Positions 44,840-56,245 are shown, counted from the first letter of the stretch. The stretch: DNA of 64,000 nt from Agrypnia vestita (GCA_016648135.1 JADDOH010023643.1:992001-1056000), one strand, 5' to 3'. Program-made: numbers and translations. The notes: a model not told the origin generated them from the letters alone.

Positions 44840-46262
44840 TAACACTGTGGAAAATCATTTTTAATATTTAAAAAAAATTAGTATAAACAACACTGTTTTA
44901 TTCCACTATATATTTATTAAGCTGTTGGAACGTTTTCGAGATTTCTCTCATTGTCAATAATGCGTTATACAACTAAATTAAAAATCGTTTGAGACAGTAT
45001 TTATAACGAATGGGTGGGTGTAATGGTAATGGGGGTCGGGGGCGGGGTTGGAATGGATAGGAGTGGAGAGGTTATGTGGGATCTGGAGGTTAATTATATT
45101 TCAATTGTTTATTTTATTATTATTAATTTCTAAGATCTCCAAGATATCCATTCTTCTTCCTTTACTGCACCCATATAACAATTTCAAATTACTATCATCA
45201 AATATATTATGTCCCTCCATTCTGGCATGCTCTGCCATTTCTGAATTTAAACAATAGTTTTTTGTGGCTCTTTTATGCTCATCTAGTCATTCCTTTATTT
45301 TCCTCCCACTTTGTCCGATGTAAATTGCATAACAATCTCTACAATTTATTTGATACACTCCTCTTTTATCTTCATCGGAGATTTTGGATTTATTTTTCAA
45401 TAAATAACTTTTAATACTATTTTTTGTGTAGAAGGCGGGTTTGAACTTTTGTCTTTGTATGAATTTAATAGATCCATTGTAAGTTTTCCTACATATATTA
45501 TTTTTCTCCAAGGTTTATTTTTATCGTTGACATTTAGTGTTTTGTGATAATAAGTATGTGTAGTATATTGCTGTTTGTGTTTCTTTCTTTTTTTATAATA
45601 TCATCGATGGTTTTTTCTCTGAGCCGTTATTTTTAGCAATGTTAATAATTGTTTGTTTTTATTTTATATAATTTTCTGGCTTCAGTGAAATTGATAATAA
45701 TCTATGAACCATTGAGTTAAATGCAGCCATTTTAAGTGCAGTGGGATGATATGAGGTCGCGTGTATGATTGTATCCGTAAATGACTCTTCTCTGTATATT
45801 TCAAAAATGAATTTATCTTGTTTAATTGTTATTGTTATAACCAAAAAGTTTAGTGTACTGTTTTTTCCTATCTCACATATAAATTGTATTTTTTGGTGTT
45901 GAGAATTAAAAAATGTAAGTAGTTTTTTTAATTACCGTTATGTTCCCGTAAAAGTGAAAAAAATATCATCGACGTATCTCTGGTAATTTTGTATTTGTTT
46001 TATGAATGGTATTATGGACGATAAGATTTTTGTTTCAAATTTATTCACGAGAGTTACCCATCGGTAACCACTTTTTTGTATGTAGAATTTATTTTCGAAG
46101 GAAAAATCATTTTGATTAATACACGTTTTAATCATTTCTAAAATTTCTTCGTTCACCATATTATCACCTTCTTGATTTTCGTCAAGAATTTGTTTGACTT
46201 TGACTAATGTCTCATCCACTGGTACATTGGTGAATAGACTATGGGCGTGTGTCACCGACCCT
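44840..46262 (-). pseudogene. Penelope-like element with RT and GIY-YIG domains (best-preserved copy)
   Basis: Minus-strand order: SLFTNVPVDETLVKVKQILD, the RT start, then FSFENKFYIQKSGY (46255-46050); an internal deletion removes the MGSPLSP block; QRYVDDIFFTF follows with the YVDD catalytic motif (about 45965). Next come DKFIFEIYREESFTDTIIHA and AAFNSMVHRLLSI (45844-45659), a degraded linker, then GVYQINCRDCYAIYIGQSGR (GIY-YIG nuclease, about 45360-45300). One stop follows KIKE, and then DEHKRATKNYCLNSEMAEHA and NIFDDSNLKLLYGCSKGRR continue to about 45115. RT plus a C-terminal GIY-YIG domain defines PLEs. The 3' end at 44924-44957 has the hammerhead-like layout. The element is 5' truncated and cannot be active. 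Confidence 0.88.
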
Positions 46263-48004
46263 CTAACCCGTAGGCGCGACGTCGATGTATGTGTGACCTA
46301 GATGGGCGGTTATCTGCATTGTGATACGAATTCCACATATATATATTATATTATATATTATTATATTTTATTATATAATGTATGTATCTCCTGCTATAGA
46401 ATATGTTTTTCTAGTTCAAAGAAAATGAGTTAGACGTGGAAGGCAAATAAAACACCAAAAATAATATTAACTGTTTTTTTTCGCAAAAAGTCGCTAGACA
46501 GGAGTTAAATCGGAGTACCATTCTTAAATTTTTGAGATCGCTGTTTCTTAATTTGCAATAATAATTTTAGCTTGCAATATTTTCTTGTCTTTCGTTTTTT
46601 AATTTGACAATAAAAAGGATAAAAAAAATCATGCACAGTACGCTGAAGTTAACTCTTTACTGTGCTTAGCTCGCAGATTCTTGTGATAAAAGATATTATA
46701 AAACATTTTCTAAAAAAAATAATTAAATTAAATATTGTTAATGAAATCACTTATTTAGATGTTTAAAAATTCTTTAAATAAAGAACCATGTCAGTTATGG
46801 TAAGTCACTGATATATGGCGGCAGCGAACGAGTTTTAATGAAAAAAAATTATAATGAAGTAGCATTTTTTGTTTAAGGTTCGTATTTCGATAGTAACCAA
46901 ATAGCTTGTTGATAAACATATGTTTTCTATATATGTTCCGAATTGATACACCTAATTTGTTTTAAAAATATATGTATAGTAGAGTATCTTGTTCAATTGT
47001 TTTGACTATATTAGATGTCAGTATTTTTGTGACGAGATACGTCTTTGTTTCGCTGTGAAAACTGCAGGAGGTCCTACTCGAGTTGGTGCTATTAGTTATA
47101 GTCGGACACTCCTTAGGGATGGTCTACTCGCAACCGGTGAAATTTTATATAAGTTCTCAAATAAGTGATAAGTTTTTGGTATCACAGTGCGTCGAATCCA
47201 AGATTGGCTAAATTTAACGGTAAAATGAAATAAAATTAGAAAAAAATTGAAATAAGGAATGAATCTGATTTCGAACAAGTTGATTGAATATATAAGCAAG
47301 TGGGATTGGAAGGCAGGATGTGTGAAGCTTGATCACTGCCTAACCCGATAACGACGCTGTTTGATGAATATACTATAAGTAACACGTCAATAATGACGCA
47401 TAATTAATAGTTAAAATATAATATTTAAATTGTTATACGTATTCGTATTCATATGAATTTTATATATATATATTTTTTTACGTCTATCAAGTAAAAGTTA
47501 AAAGTATGCAAGTACCTACGTATTTTGTATATATGATGTGATGCAATTATTAATGTACATACTTGAAATAACTCGTCAATAATGACGGGAGCAGCTGACG
47601 GGAAATTATTATTTTTCGAAGAAACTTTGCTTTTCTGAAAGAAGATTTACGCTTTGTTCTGACATGTTAATTTAATTAAATAAAATCAAAATTAATTTAT
47701 ATTCACCATTTTAATATACAAAATATGAACATGTTTCCAGAAACATGTTCAAGATTATTTTTAATGAAATCAAATGATTAGTTTTAAATGGGAATGATAG
47801 GTATTAAAATTTTGGCTAATTAAATTAATCAACGATAACACAAAAGAAATATATAAAAAAATTATATACGAGTATATTCATGAAATAATGTTTATCTATT
47901 GTAGGTAAATAAATTTGATTAAATTAAAAATTCATGAGTTCGAACGGAAATCTGCTTTAAAAAAAATTTTTTTGTTAAAACTGATGTTTAACAATAAAAA
48001 AAAA
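46263..48004. other. Unassigned AT-rich sequence with two CGTCA-TGACG palindromes
   Basis: No gene recognised. CGTCAATAATGACG occurs at 47385-47398 and 47574-47587. A small TATATATATA run lies at 47463. Confidence 0.5.
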
Positions 48005-48416
48005 CTAACCCATAAAAACGAAGTTGTAATTATACTCCCTTTCTCATTTACTAGTGGGAACTGGTTTGACGCTTAATCTACGCGTTGGGCTTCGGTCGGG
48101 CGACGCTATGAAAGGGAGTAATAAAAAATTTCCAAAAATCCAAAATTATACTAAAATTAGGTTTAGTATCTATCAGATGCGTCGAAATATTTTCATACAA
48201 CTGTAAGTTGTATGAAAAAATCATTAAAAATTTCTAAAAATTCAAAATTATACTATAATTATTAATTTTTTTAACGAAAATTTGATAGATCTTCTTGATC
48301 ATCGCCACAAGTCTGCTTGCAAAGTTTCAGCTCGATTGGATCACGGGAAAAAGGTTAAAAATCGATCCAAAGTTTTTGCGTCAAGCAGACGCCACTAGTA
48401 AATATAAAGGGAGTAA
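48005..48416 (-). mobile_element. Foldback MITE, ACTCCC family, copy 2
   Basis: Reversed relative to the others: starts AAACTAACCCATAAAAACG and ATACTCCCTTTCTCATTTAC. It passes through CTACGCGTTGGGCTTCGGTC, TCATACAACTGTAAGTTGTATGA (a small hairpin) and CTCGATTGGATCACGGGAAA, and ends near AAAGGGAGTAATGATG. It is shorter than copy 1 because one inner arm is missing. Confidence 0.75.
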
Positions 48417-48659
48417 TGATGTAATCTCTGAATCCTAAAATCCTCTTGGAAACAAGAAAAAATGAAAATTCCTTGTTTATTTCAATATTCTCAACTAGAC
48501 AATATTATTTTATCATTGTACCTATATATTTGATATCATCATCATCACTATTCGTTCTACATTATACAACCCTTCGTGGGTGTAGACCAGATTTGTAATA
48601 ACATAAATTCTGATTAAATAACTGCGTATGACAATATGGATATAAATATTTTTACTGGT

Positions 48660-48905
48660 GACATTTAAATATTATATATGTGGGGCATAAAATCAAAGAC
48701 AGAAATATCCAAAAAATTAAAAACATGTTTTGAATGCGGTCCGTGGGGATTACTTATTTAAAATGTACTGAGTTCTATGTATCTATCCCCTCCAAAAACA
48801 TGTTTGCTTGAAATTTATTGACTATGTTTCCTATAAAATCTCGAATTCATTACATTATATATTATTAATACCCGGCGAAGACATTCAATTTTTTTTGATT
48901 TTAAC
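48660..48905 (+). mobile_element. Foldback MITE B, copy 3
   Basis: Shares GTGGGGCATAAAATCAAAG, ATTACTTATTTAAAATGTAC, TAAAATCTCGAATTCATTAC and the GATTTT-rich end with 37670-38165. No insertion in the middle. Confidence 0.6.
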
Positions 48906-48959
48906 CCACATAAAATATATAAAAAAATACATTAAGGATACTCTGTATAGCTAGCTACT

Positions 48960-49250
48960 ACTTTATATAGGATATATGTAACCGTAAAAACAATGTACTT
49001 TTACATGTCGGTTTCTAAAGAATAAGTATGCAACGTTTGGATAAGATCTGTCAAACGGTTTAGATTTGTATTTGTATTTGTATATCGTGGGAAGAGGGTG
49101 TGGTAAAGGGGGAGGGGGAAATTTCATATTTTGTATCCCTCGGGTCCTAAAAAATAAATATTTATTTATTTTTAAATAAGGACGTCGCAACTCGTCGAAG
49201 TTAAGGACAGACAGACAACGAAAGTGTTAATATTGGGATTTAATAGGTAA
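48960..49250 (-). repeat. Helitron-associated minisatellite remnant, minus strand
   Basis: Contains GAATAAGTATGCAACGTTTG, TCTGTCAAACGG.TTAGATTTG and CCCTCGGGTCCTAAAAAATA, the complement of the unit in the Helitron at 9783-11052. It ends with GGACAGACAGACAACGAAAG. Confidence 0.5.
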
Positions 49251-49279
49251 CCTAATTTTATATTTCATACAAACTATTT

Positions 49280-49680
49280 AATCATCCCGCCATTTATCCG
49301 CACGGGAAGGCAGAGAGTGTAGAATGCTACATTATTCTACGGTGGGACACCACTTTTGCTTCGGTCACAATAATTCTTCTTATCCACGCCCTTCGATTGT
49401 TGAAGTTTTTAGTAGGGTCATCCTACAATAATTGTATTACCTGATTGTTCCAGTTTTTATTCCTTTCGGAACAAAGATTAACATAAACATGCTCAAGCAA
49501 TCGCATTACCATCGCATTTTGTATATTTTAATTCTTTTTTAACCAATTCCAGGGTTTAATTCCGTACATTAGAGTTGGCGCCAGAACTCCAGTATGAACT
49601 GCTACTTTGGCATCGTGTGACAGATTGCCCATAACAGCATTCATATTGGCCATAACACGTTATATTGGTTATAATTTATT
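49280..49680 (-). pseudogene. LINE RT C-terminal pseudogene (copy 3)
   Basis: Minus-strand reads: MNAVMGNLSHDAKVAVHTGV, LAPTLMYGIKPWNW (49640-49540), then EHVYVNLCSERNKNWNNQVI (with errors), EAKVVSHRR and LCLPVRI (49380-49290). The LMYG..W and terminal blocks place it with the other RT tails, but the RW.GH block is lost and stops are frequent. Confidence 0.6.
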
Positions 49681-50860
49681 GAATTAGTAAAGTCTTGAAA
49701 GAGTAAATTGAATGTAGGTACTTAAAATTATTAATCGCCTTTCTTGAGTTTATTTTTTAATAAAGGTGTACATTTAATAAACTTTGCTAATGAATTGTAA
49801 ACACACGGCTTTTGAGTAGGTAGAAGGAGCGTCTTGGCGGTATAATCTCAGAATGTGGCTCATTGATTAAAATGCCGGAGACCTTACATTATAAGTCTTG
49901 CACAGAATAAATCAGCATACTGAAACTCAGTCTCCGTTCTTTGATAAAAGACGATACACGAAGAAGAGGTGGCATTACCCTAGTTAGATTACAAGTTTTT
50001 TGTAATACAAAGTGGCTGGTGGCCTACTGGCGAAATTCTTGGCTTCATACACTCTTTAATCGATGTTTGAAAGAAAGCCACATCCTTTTAAATAAGAGGA
50101 GAACTGTTATTATGCCTCTCTATTATGATTAAGGGTCGAGAATGGCATGCGAAAAATTTTAGAGCAATCGATCTATTGAGATTTGTTGCAGACAAGACAG
50201 ATTGTAGGTGCGAATCGCCGATTTTCATTTCATTTCGCTTAATGCCAGAGGAAGATAGACAAATTAATGAAAAACGTATTGTAGATGAGATTAGAGCCAG
50301 ATTCAGCGCGCCAGACCTACCTTATTAATTGATTATATGCACAGTTACCTAATTTTTGGCATTGGTGCAATAAAAGTGCACCTATACACTATTCGTCGTA
50401 TACCACCTCCCCTTTTTTGTAGGTAGCATAGGATGCACTAATTAGATCTTCTTCCTGCTATTCGTAGATGGAAAAGTGATGAGCGAGAAATAAAAAAACT
50501 TTTCTATTCTTTTGTAGTTCTGAAAAAGTCTTACAATAGAGTTATAAAAGGAAGAAAGGTTGTGAAAATTACGGGATGAATTGTAAACTTTTGCCCACAA
50601 TAACATCGCTACACGATAGATCGACTACGTGTGTAAGAATAATTAGATCATCCACCCCGTAGTTTTATATTACTCGAAAAAAATGTGTCAAGTAGGGTTG
50701 TGTTATATCTCCATGGCTGTTCAATTTGTATTCAAATATGATGTGAAAGAACTGGAATGTATGAATATAAGAGAGAAAACAAGCAACATTTAGTCTAATA
50801 GCGGTGCCATACTACGCTGATCTTCAGTTGAGTCTCTTCTGTCGTGGAACGCCGCAACAT
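49681..50860. other. Unassigned sequence
   Basis: Short plus-strand frames at 49941-50132 and 50125-50328 have no domain I recognise. They overlap by 8 bp and are followed by AT-rich sequence, and no splice signals link them convincingly. Treated as non-coding. Confidence 0.4.
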
Positions 50861-51740
50861 TTTTTTACTCCCTTTCTTTTAATGTATATCTCTTTTAATG
50901 TATATATCTGTATGAATATCTCTACATGAGAGAGTACGGGCATTATCCTTGGCTTTACCCAACCGAGTTTCTCCAGGGTATGCTTGGCTACAATAGTTTA
51001 GAGACTAGAAGGAATGTGTATTTGATTACACATTTTTATCGATTGTTGCGCGGTATGATCGATAATCCTCAAACTATGCAGAGCATTGGTTTGTATGTTC
51101 CTGATAATTATACTAGACATCGTCGGCATAGATTGTTTTACATTCCAATATACAGGACCAACCTGCCGATGGTTATGCCTGTTGGAAGAGCCACAGCTGT
51201 GCTGAACAAAATCGCTTTGGGTATTGATATATTCCATGTGTCTGAGGGGGTTTTCCGAAGCGGGATTCTCCTACACCTTTGACCAGGTTTTATGTTATTT
51301 TTAATTTATTAAATATTTTCATTTTTGTTATATGTACTTCCTAATATGTATGCCTTAAACATTTTGTTTGTCATGTACATATTATCATGAAATAAATTGA
51401 ATTGAATTGAATTGAAATTGAATTGAAATTAACTCGTAGCGTCTGCTTGTCGGCATGTCTGCTTGTCTGCCGAAAAAACTTTGGATGATTTTTAACCGTT
51501 TACCCGTCATCCAATCGAGCTGAAACTTTGCAGGCAGACTCGTGGCGACGATAAAAATGATCTAACAAATTTTCGTTTAAAAAAATAATTATTAGGTATA
51601 GCATAATTTAGGATTTTTCGAAATTTTAACGATTCATGTATTGTTTAATTTTTGAGCCCGACGCGTGGAGTAGGCGCGAAACCTGTTTCAATGAGAAAGA
51701 GAGTATAATAAAAACTTGTTTTTATGGGTGAGTTTTTTCC
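50861..51740 (+). mobile_element. Foldback MITE, ACTCCC family, copy 3, split by a LINE
   Basis: Left stub TTTACTCCCTTTCTTTTAA (50863-50881) and right part from AACTCGTAGCGTCTGCTTG (51430) to AACTTGTTTTTATGGG join exactly as in uninterrupted copy 4 (ACTTCCTTTCTTTTAACTCG at 56786). The interruption is the LINE fragment at 50882-51424. Confidence 0.8.
50882..51424 (+). pseudogene. 5'-truncated Jockey-like LINE inserted in the MITE
   Basis: The 118-codon frame (50926-51282) reads REYGHYPWLYPTEFLQGMLG, YNSLETRRNVYLITHFYRLL, RGMIDNPQTMQSIGLYVPDN, a basic stretch, then KIALGIDIFHVSEGVFRS and a stop. This matches the C-terminal segment of insect non-LTR RTs (YPWLYP..F..GMLGY..LE.RR....HFYR.LRG..DNP), a well-known lepidopteran repeat protein. 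A short 3' UTR and a TTGAA-repeat tail (AAATTGAATTGAATTGAA) follow. TTAA occurs at both junctions as a probable minimal target duplication. No stop interrupts the retained part, so it is fairly young. Confidence 0.85.
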
Positions 51741-52259
51741 ACACAAAATGCATTTATCAAACACAATACGCGACTGATGGTTTGACCCATTTGCTTTGCC
51801 GATTTTACGCGGCGGAAAAGACGCAGCGGAAAATCCGCGTAGTGTGGCGCCTGCCTAATAAGTATGAAAACAATTTACGGCTTTTGTATACCATAGGTGG
51901 TTACGTGTATATATCATCATATCTTAGTGATTTAGTCACCCAACTTTACGCTTCTTGTACGACAAGAATCAAAAAATAGAACACCATCCAGATTTTTGGT
52001 CAGTTGGATGATTTAGAATCATTCTAGTAGCAATTAAAACGGAAAAATATTGATAATTTAGCGCTCTTTGTTTCTCTAGGTCTCGTGTGACAGTTTGAGT
52101 TCTTAACTCTATATACCAGAGGCGTTCAAAGATAACATTTAAGCATTTAAGCATTTTTTTAGCATGACGTAATAATATATTTTGAAAAAAATCGTAATTT
52201 AACATGCATCCGTAATATTTTTATCACAATTATTACCACACTAGCCGTACACCGGTAAA
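51741..52259. other. Unassigned sequence
   Basis: A CG-richer patch near 51795-51865 (TTTTACGCGGCGGAAAAGACG, AATCCGCGTAGTGTGGC) may be a short DNA-element end. No gene. Confidence 0.4.
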
Positions 52260-52530
52260 AAATCACGCATCATGGAATGGTTCGCGTCTTTGTTAAGCCC
52301 TAGTATATTGTATAGTATATTTTTACGGTCCACGGAGAGGCGACGATAGTAACATCATTAAGCGGCCGGTTCGGATTTGCTAGCCCGGGATTTGAGCCTC
52401 ATCTCCGGCCGTTGAATTTCGTTTTTTTAGCCGTGTTTCAGTCTGTAGAAATTACGGAAGTTGCACGAAGTTACGGGCAGACAGACAGATGTATAGCCAA
52501 CGAAATTATTACGTTTGATCTCGTAATTCA
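52260..52530 (+). mobile_element. tRNA-derived SINE, family 2, copy 2
   Basis: Matches 36400-36705: TTCGCGTCTTTGTTAAGCCC, TAGTATATTTTTACGGTCC, GCGGCCGGTTCGGATTTGC, GCCTCATCTCCGGCC, ATTACGGAAGTTGCACGAAG, a shorter GACAGACAGAT stretch and ACGAAATTATTACG. The T-arm-like box is mutated. Confidence 0.7.
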
Positions 52531-52763
52531 GATTTTAATATTCCATAATATTCTGTCAGATAAATATATCAAATTTACATATTTTTTTAAATATAAATGT
52601 TCTCTATATATCTGCTATATAATAATCTCAAATTGATATGAGTTCTAAAGATCTTTATTTGTGTACGCTGTACAGAGATTTATCTCAATTAAATCTATGA
52701 GATTTATTTCAACTTGTTTTATTCCATGGACACGGGTCACAAGTTGAGGTGTAAACTGATTTT

Positions 52764-53253
52764 GGCAAAATCCAAGATCATGGTCCCATTGTAGGTATAT
52801 ACAATGAAAATGAGTATTTCACTTTATAATTAAATGTCCTGATTACAAAATGAAAGATAATTAACGCTTAAATAATAAATATTAAATATGATATTACACT
52901 TAAAAGTTTCGAAAATTTTACCATACATTTGGAATGTCAGTCATTACTTTACGAACCATGGAAAAGAGTATATAAAAGAAAAAGCTATTCATCATATTCC
53001 TTTCGTCTATAAAAAATATAAATTTGTCATATAAACTTATACATTGTCTATGATTTACACATTTTTCCTCAGATATTGCCTATGAAATGTCAAAATATAT
53101 GGTACATTTTTAGAAACTCTAAAATGTAATATCTTATTTAATATTTATTATTTAAACATAAATTATCTTTCATTCTGTTATTAACACATTCAATAATATA
53201 GTAATATTTATTTTAATGATATATGCGATGGGACCATGAACTTGGATTTAGCC
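52764..53253. mobile_element. Long-arm MITE C, 490 bp
   Basis: Termini GGCAAAATCCAAG (52764) and CTTGGATTTAGCC (53253) are inverted, followed inward by ATCATGGTCCCATTGTA and its counterpart ATGGGACCATGAAC. The arms run about 200 bp (TTTCATTTTGTAATC-type and AATAATAAATATTAAAT words on both sides). It has no coding frame. The left arm recurs at 63101, where part of it has become a tandem array. Confidence 0.8.
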
Positions 53254-53661
53254 TATCTCGAAATCGAAGTTCATTCATTACAGCCGATTGAAACGGTTAT
53301 ATTAATCTTCTATTTATTTTGGCTCTACTGGGTAATTCACTAATAAATAATCGGGCATTTAGTTATGTATACACTTACCTACTTGATGATTTCACAAATA
53401 AAACCATGACGCTTTGCAAGCATTAATTAGTTTAGTTATTTAAGTAGTTGGAAACTTTACACGGTAACCGCCATGTTTACGTGTCAACTGAATAATGAAG
53501 TTTATATACCTTCGTTAGTGCTCATTCATCTTAACATGAAGCATCATTAGATCTGTACCTGTAATCCGTCAAAAATGACGGTACTTTTACCTGTCAAGCC
53601 CTATGGAATAAGTATTTATTTATTTAAATTTATAAAAAAAGAAAAGAAAATAAAGAAAAAA
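53254..53661. other. Unassigned sequence with a 16-bp palindrome
   Basis: CCGTCAAAAATGACGG (53566-53581) is a perfect inverted repeat with a 4-base spacer. Nothing else recognised. Confidence 0.5.
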
Positions 53662-54275
53662 ATACTATAACGTGGCTGCAGGAGTAATTAATGAAAACGC
53701 TGGGATTTAATACAAGATTTATTGAATACCGATTAATTAATTAAACTAATGTACAAGGTCACTTATCACTATTAAATGTAACGCTATTCCTTAAATTGAA
53801 CTGTTTCGCAAATTTATCACTTGTAAATAGACACTTTATATTCGCTTTAACGCTTTATTCACTGTTCACTAGAATATTCTATCAATTTACGCACTCATTA
53901 ATTTCGCTTCGGTTTATCTCGCCACGTAAGAACTTTCTAGAATCGCTGTCGAATCTCCGCTCCCTTGGCACCACTGGCTTCTCGCCGCTACCGCTCGCTT
54001 GGCCGGACCGACCCGCCGCCCGCGGCTACCTTCGCTTGTATTCTCGCTGTGAACGCGCACGGAAAACAACTCTCCGCTTACTACGTGTCGTATTTATACT
54101 GGCCAAAGCTGTTATCGAAATTTCGAGAAGTTTCTCGCGTTTTCCAGACTTTTGGAGATGTCTCTCGAAAGTCGGAGGTGATTCCAGATCCTTCGGTAGT
54201 ATTGTGCCAACTTCAGACAACTGTCACTTTGACAGAAGTGCGTGATTCTTTTTTTAGCCTCGTTACAATACTATA
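53662..54275 (-). mobile_element. Solo LTR, family L, copy 2, with flanking direct repeats
   Basis: LTR body 53670-54267. On the minus strand it begins TGTAACGAGGC, has TATA box CCAGTATAAATACGACACG at about 54090-54105, and has AATAAATCTTGTATTAAATC near its 3' end. ATACTATA lies immediately outside on both sides (53662-53669 and 54268-54275). TG start, promoter, poly-A signal and a flanking duplication without an internal region fit a solo LTR made by LTR-LTR recombination. The repeat is longer than the 4-6 bp usual for Gypsy elements. The 3' end seems to lack the final TACA. Frames at 53796-54276 lie within it. Confidence 0.8.
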
Positions 54276-54399
54276 AAGAAGTTACTTACAACTAAATTAT
54301 TATAATTGGGATGCTAACAATATCGACACTAATACAGAATTTTCTAGTGCGTTGATTGTTACCGAATTGATATGTAAAACTATTTAGAGAGTTATTAAA

Positions 54400-54570
54400 T
54401 GTGGCCCTCGTTACCCAGTGGGCACGATACTGACTTCTCACACCGTTCCCATTCACGAGGGTTCGATTCCCGGTGAGGTCACAATCAATCTATATGATTC
54501 ACCCAAGCCTGGGTGCATTGTTTCAGTAATTGGGCCACTTGGCTTGTTTAAGCATAAAAATTGCGCTGAA
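54400..54570 (+). mobile_element. tRNA-derived SINE, family 1, copy 2
   Basis: The head GGCCCTCGTTACCCAGTGGG.. and T-arm GAGGGTTCGATTCCCGGTGA are followed by GGTCACAATCAATC and the body CACCCAAGCCTGGGTGCATT..AATTGGGCCACTTGGCTTG. Best preserved of the three family-1 copies. The open frame over 54418-54660 is a read-through of the SINE and not a gene. Confidence 0.8.
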
Positions 54571-55224
54571 TTATCGAAAGATCGGTCGAAAATAACTTTG
54601 ACCAATATTATTGTTACCATTACTGTTGTTCTAATTTTGTGTAAATATATTTTTTATTAATATTTGGGATTGTTTTAAATTAATTGATAAACGAAGATAT
54701 TTCGTTTTAATTTTTTTTATAAATTATGTTAGATATTTAATTTTGTTAATTTAATAAATTTTAATTTTGTTAGTTGAGAGAATATCATGATTTTTTTTGT
54801 ATTCCACTATTAAAATACAACGGATGAATCTGTTTACTTTGCCACAGACCTCGGTCTAGTTAAGGATACAGTGAACATCTTTTACATTACACTTAAAATA
54901 ATAATGTAGATTACAGAAAAGTTAAAGAAATGTGAGTATATAATTCTCTACTAACTGTGAATGCTTAAATAAACCAATTGAAACGTGTAACAGTAAAATA
55001 ACATGGGATAGAAAAAGAAATAAGAGAAACCAAGGCCGGATGATACTTTCGCATGCCCAAGATGCTCCAGGTCTTATGGGTCGTTTTTTGTTTAATGTAG
55101 CATGAAGCTCTATGACTGATTTGAATAATTACTTATACAAAAATTCTAAAAATTATCTGACTTAAAGCAATTCGAAACTAGCGTAGCAAATGAATTTATA
55201 AAATAATAAAATTATTCTTTTGCA
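54571..55224. other. Unassigned AT-rich sequence
   Basis: No recognised feature. Confidence 0.45.
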
Positions 55225-55816
55225 TTTTAGCACATTTATGCAGTGTTGTAAAGAGCAAAGAGCAAAAAAAGTAAAGAGCAAAGCAAAAAGAGCAACCTTT
55301 ATCCGCATGAAAAAGATGTTCTGCAGTCATGATCTCAACCTTGCATTACGAATGCGAATAGTCAGATGCTACATGTTTTCAGTATTATTCTATGGAATGG
55401 AAGCATGGATGCTTACCGAAGGACTGATAAGGCGAATTGAAGCATTCGAGATGTGGATCTACAGAAAAATTCTCAAAATAAGCTGGATGGACAGAGTTAC
55501 GAATGAAGATGTTATGGCTCGGATGAATTAAGAAAAATATGTTATTAAAACAATAAAAATCCGAAAACTTCATTATCTACGACATGTGATGAGACATTCA
55601 GAGAAATACGAGATCTTGTATCTCATAATGCAGGGAAAGATTGCCGGAAGTCGCGGCCCTGGAAGAAGGAGGACTAATTCATGGCTGAAAAACTTGAGAC
55701 AGTGGTTTGGCCAGTCTACTGTGGATCTGTTCCGGGCCGCAGTAAACAAAGTTCGTATATCCAACATGATAGTCTATGTCTGGTTGAACAGATAGGGCAC
55801 AGAAAGAAGAAGAAGA
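55225..55816 (+). pseudogene. RTE-like LINE RT C-terminal pseudogene with AAG tail
   Basis: Two adjoining frames read FIRMKKMFCSHDLNLALRMR, IVRCYMFSVLFYGMEAWMLT, RRIEAFEMWIYRKILKISWM, DRVTNEDVMARM, a stop, then IKIRKLHYLRHVMRHSEKYE, LIMQGKIAGSRGPGRRRTNS, WLKNLRQWFG and FRAAVNKVRISNM. This is the full C-terminal region of a common arthropod LINE protein (RCY..S.LLYG.E.W.L, IEAFEMW.YR..L.ISW.D..TNE.V, RKL.YLGH..R...Y, GRRGPGRRR.SWLKNLR). The tail is AAGAAGAAGAAG at 55805-55816. The catalytic core is missing. Confidence 0.88.
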
Positions 55817-56245
55817 AATTGATCTCATTCCGTTTTCAAAAATAGTATAATTTGAAAATTGTTATTAAATAAAAAAAAAATTAAATGGACAGGGCACGCA
55901 GAGCAATTGCAAGAGCATAACAATTAATAATAAAAAATGAAATTAAGCCAGAAGCAATAGAGAAAGCTAATAGGAAAAATGAAGACATTAAAAGAATAAG
56001 GGAAAGAAACACTGTGTAATATACTTTCATTGCAGAAATTACCTACTATTGTATGATCACACGGCATTCATTTATGGATCGATTGGCTTTTATGACCAAT
56101 TTTGGACAATTGGCACAACTAGCTATTGGAAGAATAGCGCATTAGTATTGGACCAATTGTCTGTCGGGCCGCGGCCGGTTTCGTTGATGACAACAGCGAG
56201 GCTTCTGCGCCACATTTAAATGTAGAAAAACCGCTTTTTTACTTC
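55817..56245. other. Unassigned sequence
   Basis: About 430 bp; nothing recognised. Confidence 0.4.

Noticed and set aside
54401..54485. tRNA-like sequence at a second SINE family
   Set aside because: The acceptor stem fails and the same body follows in three dispersed copies.
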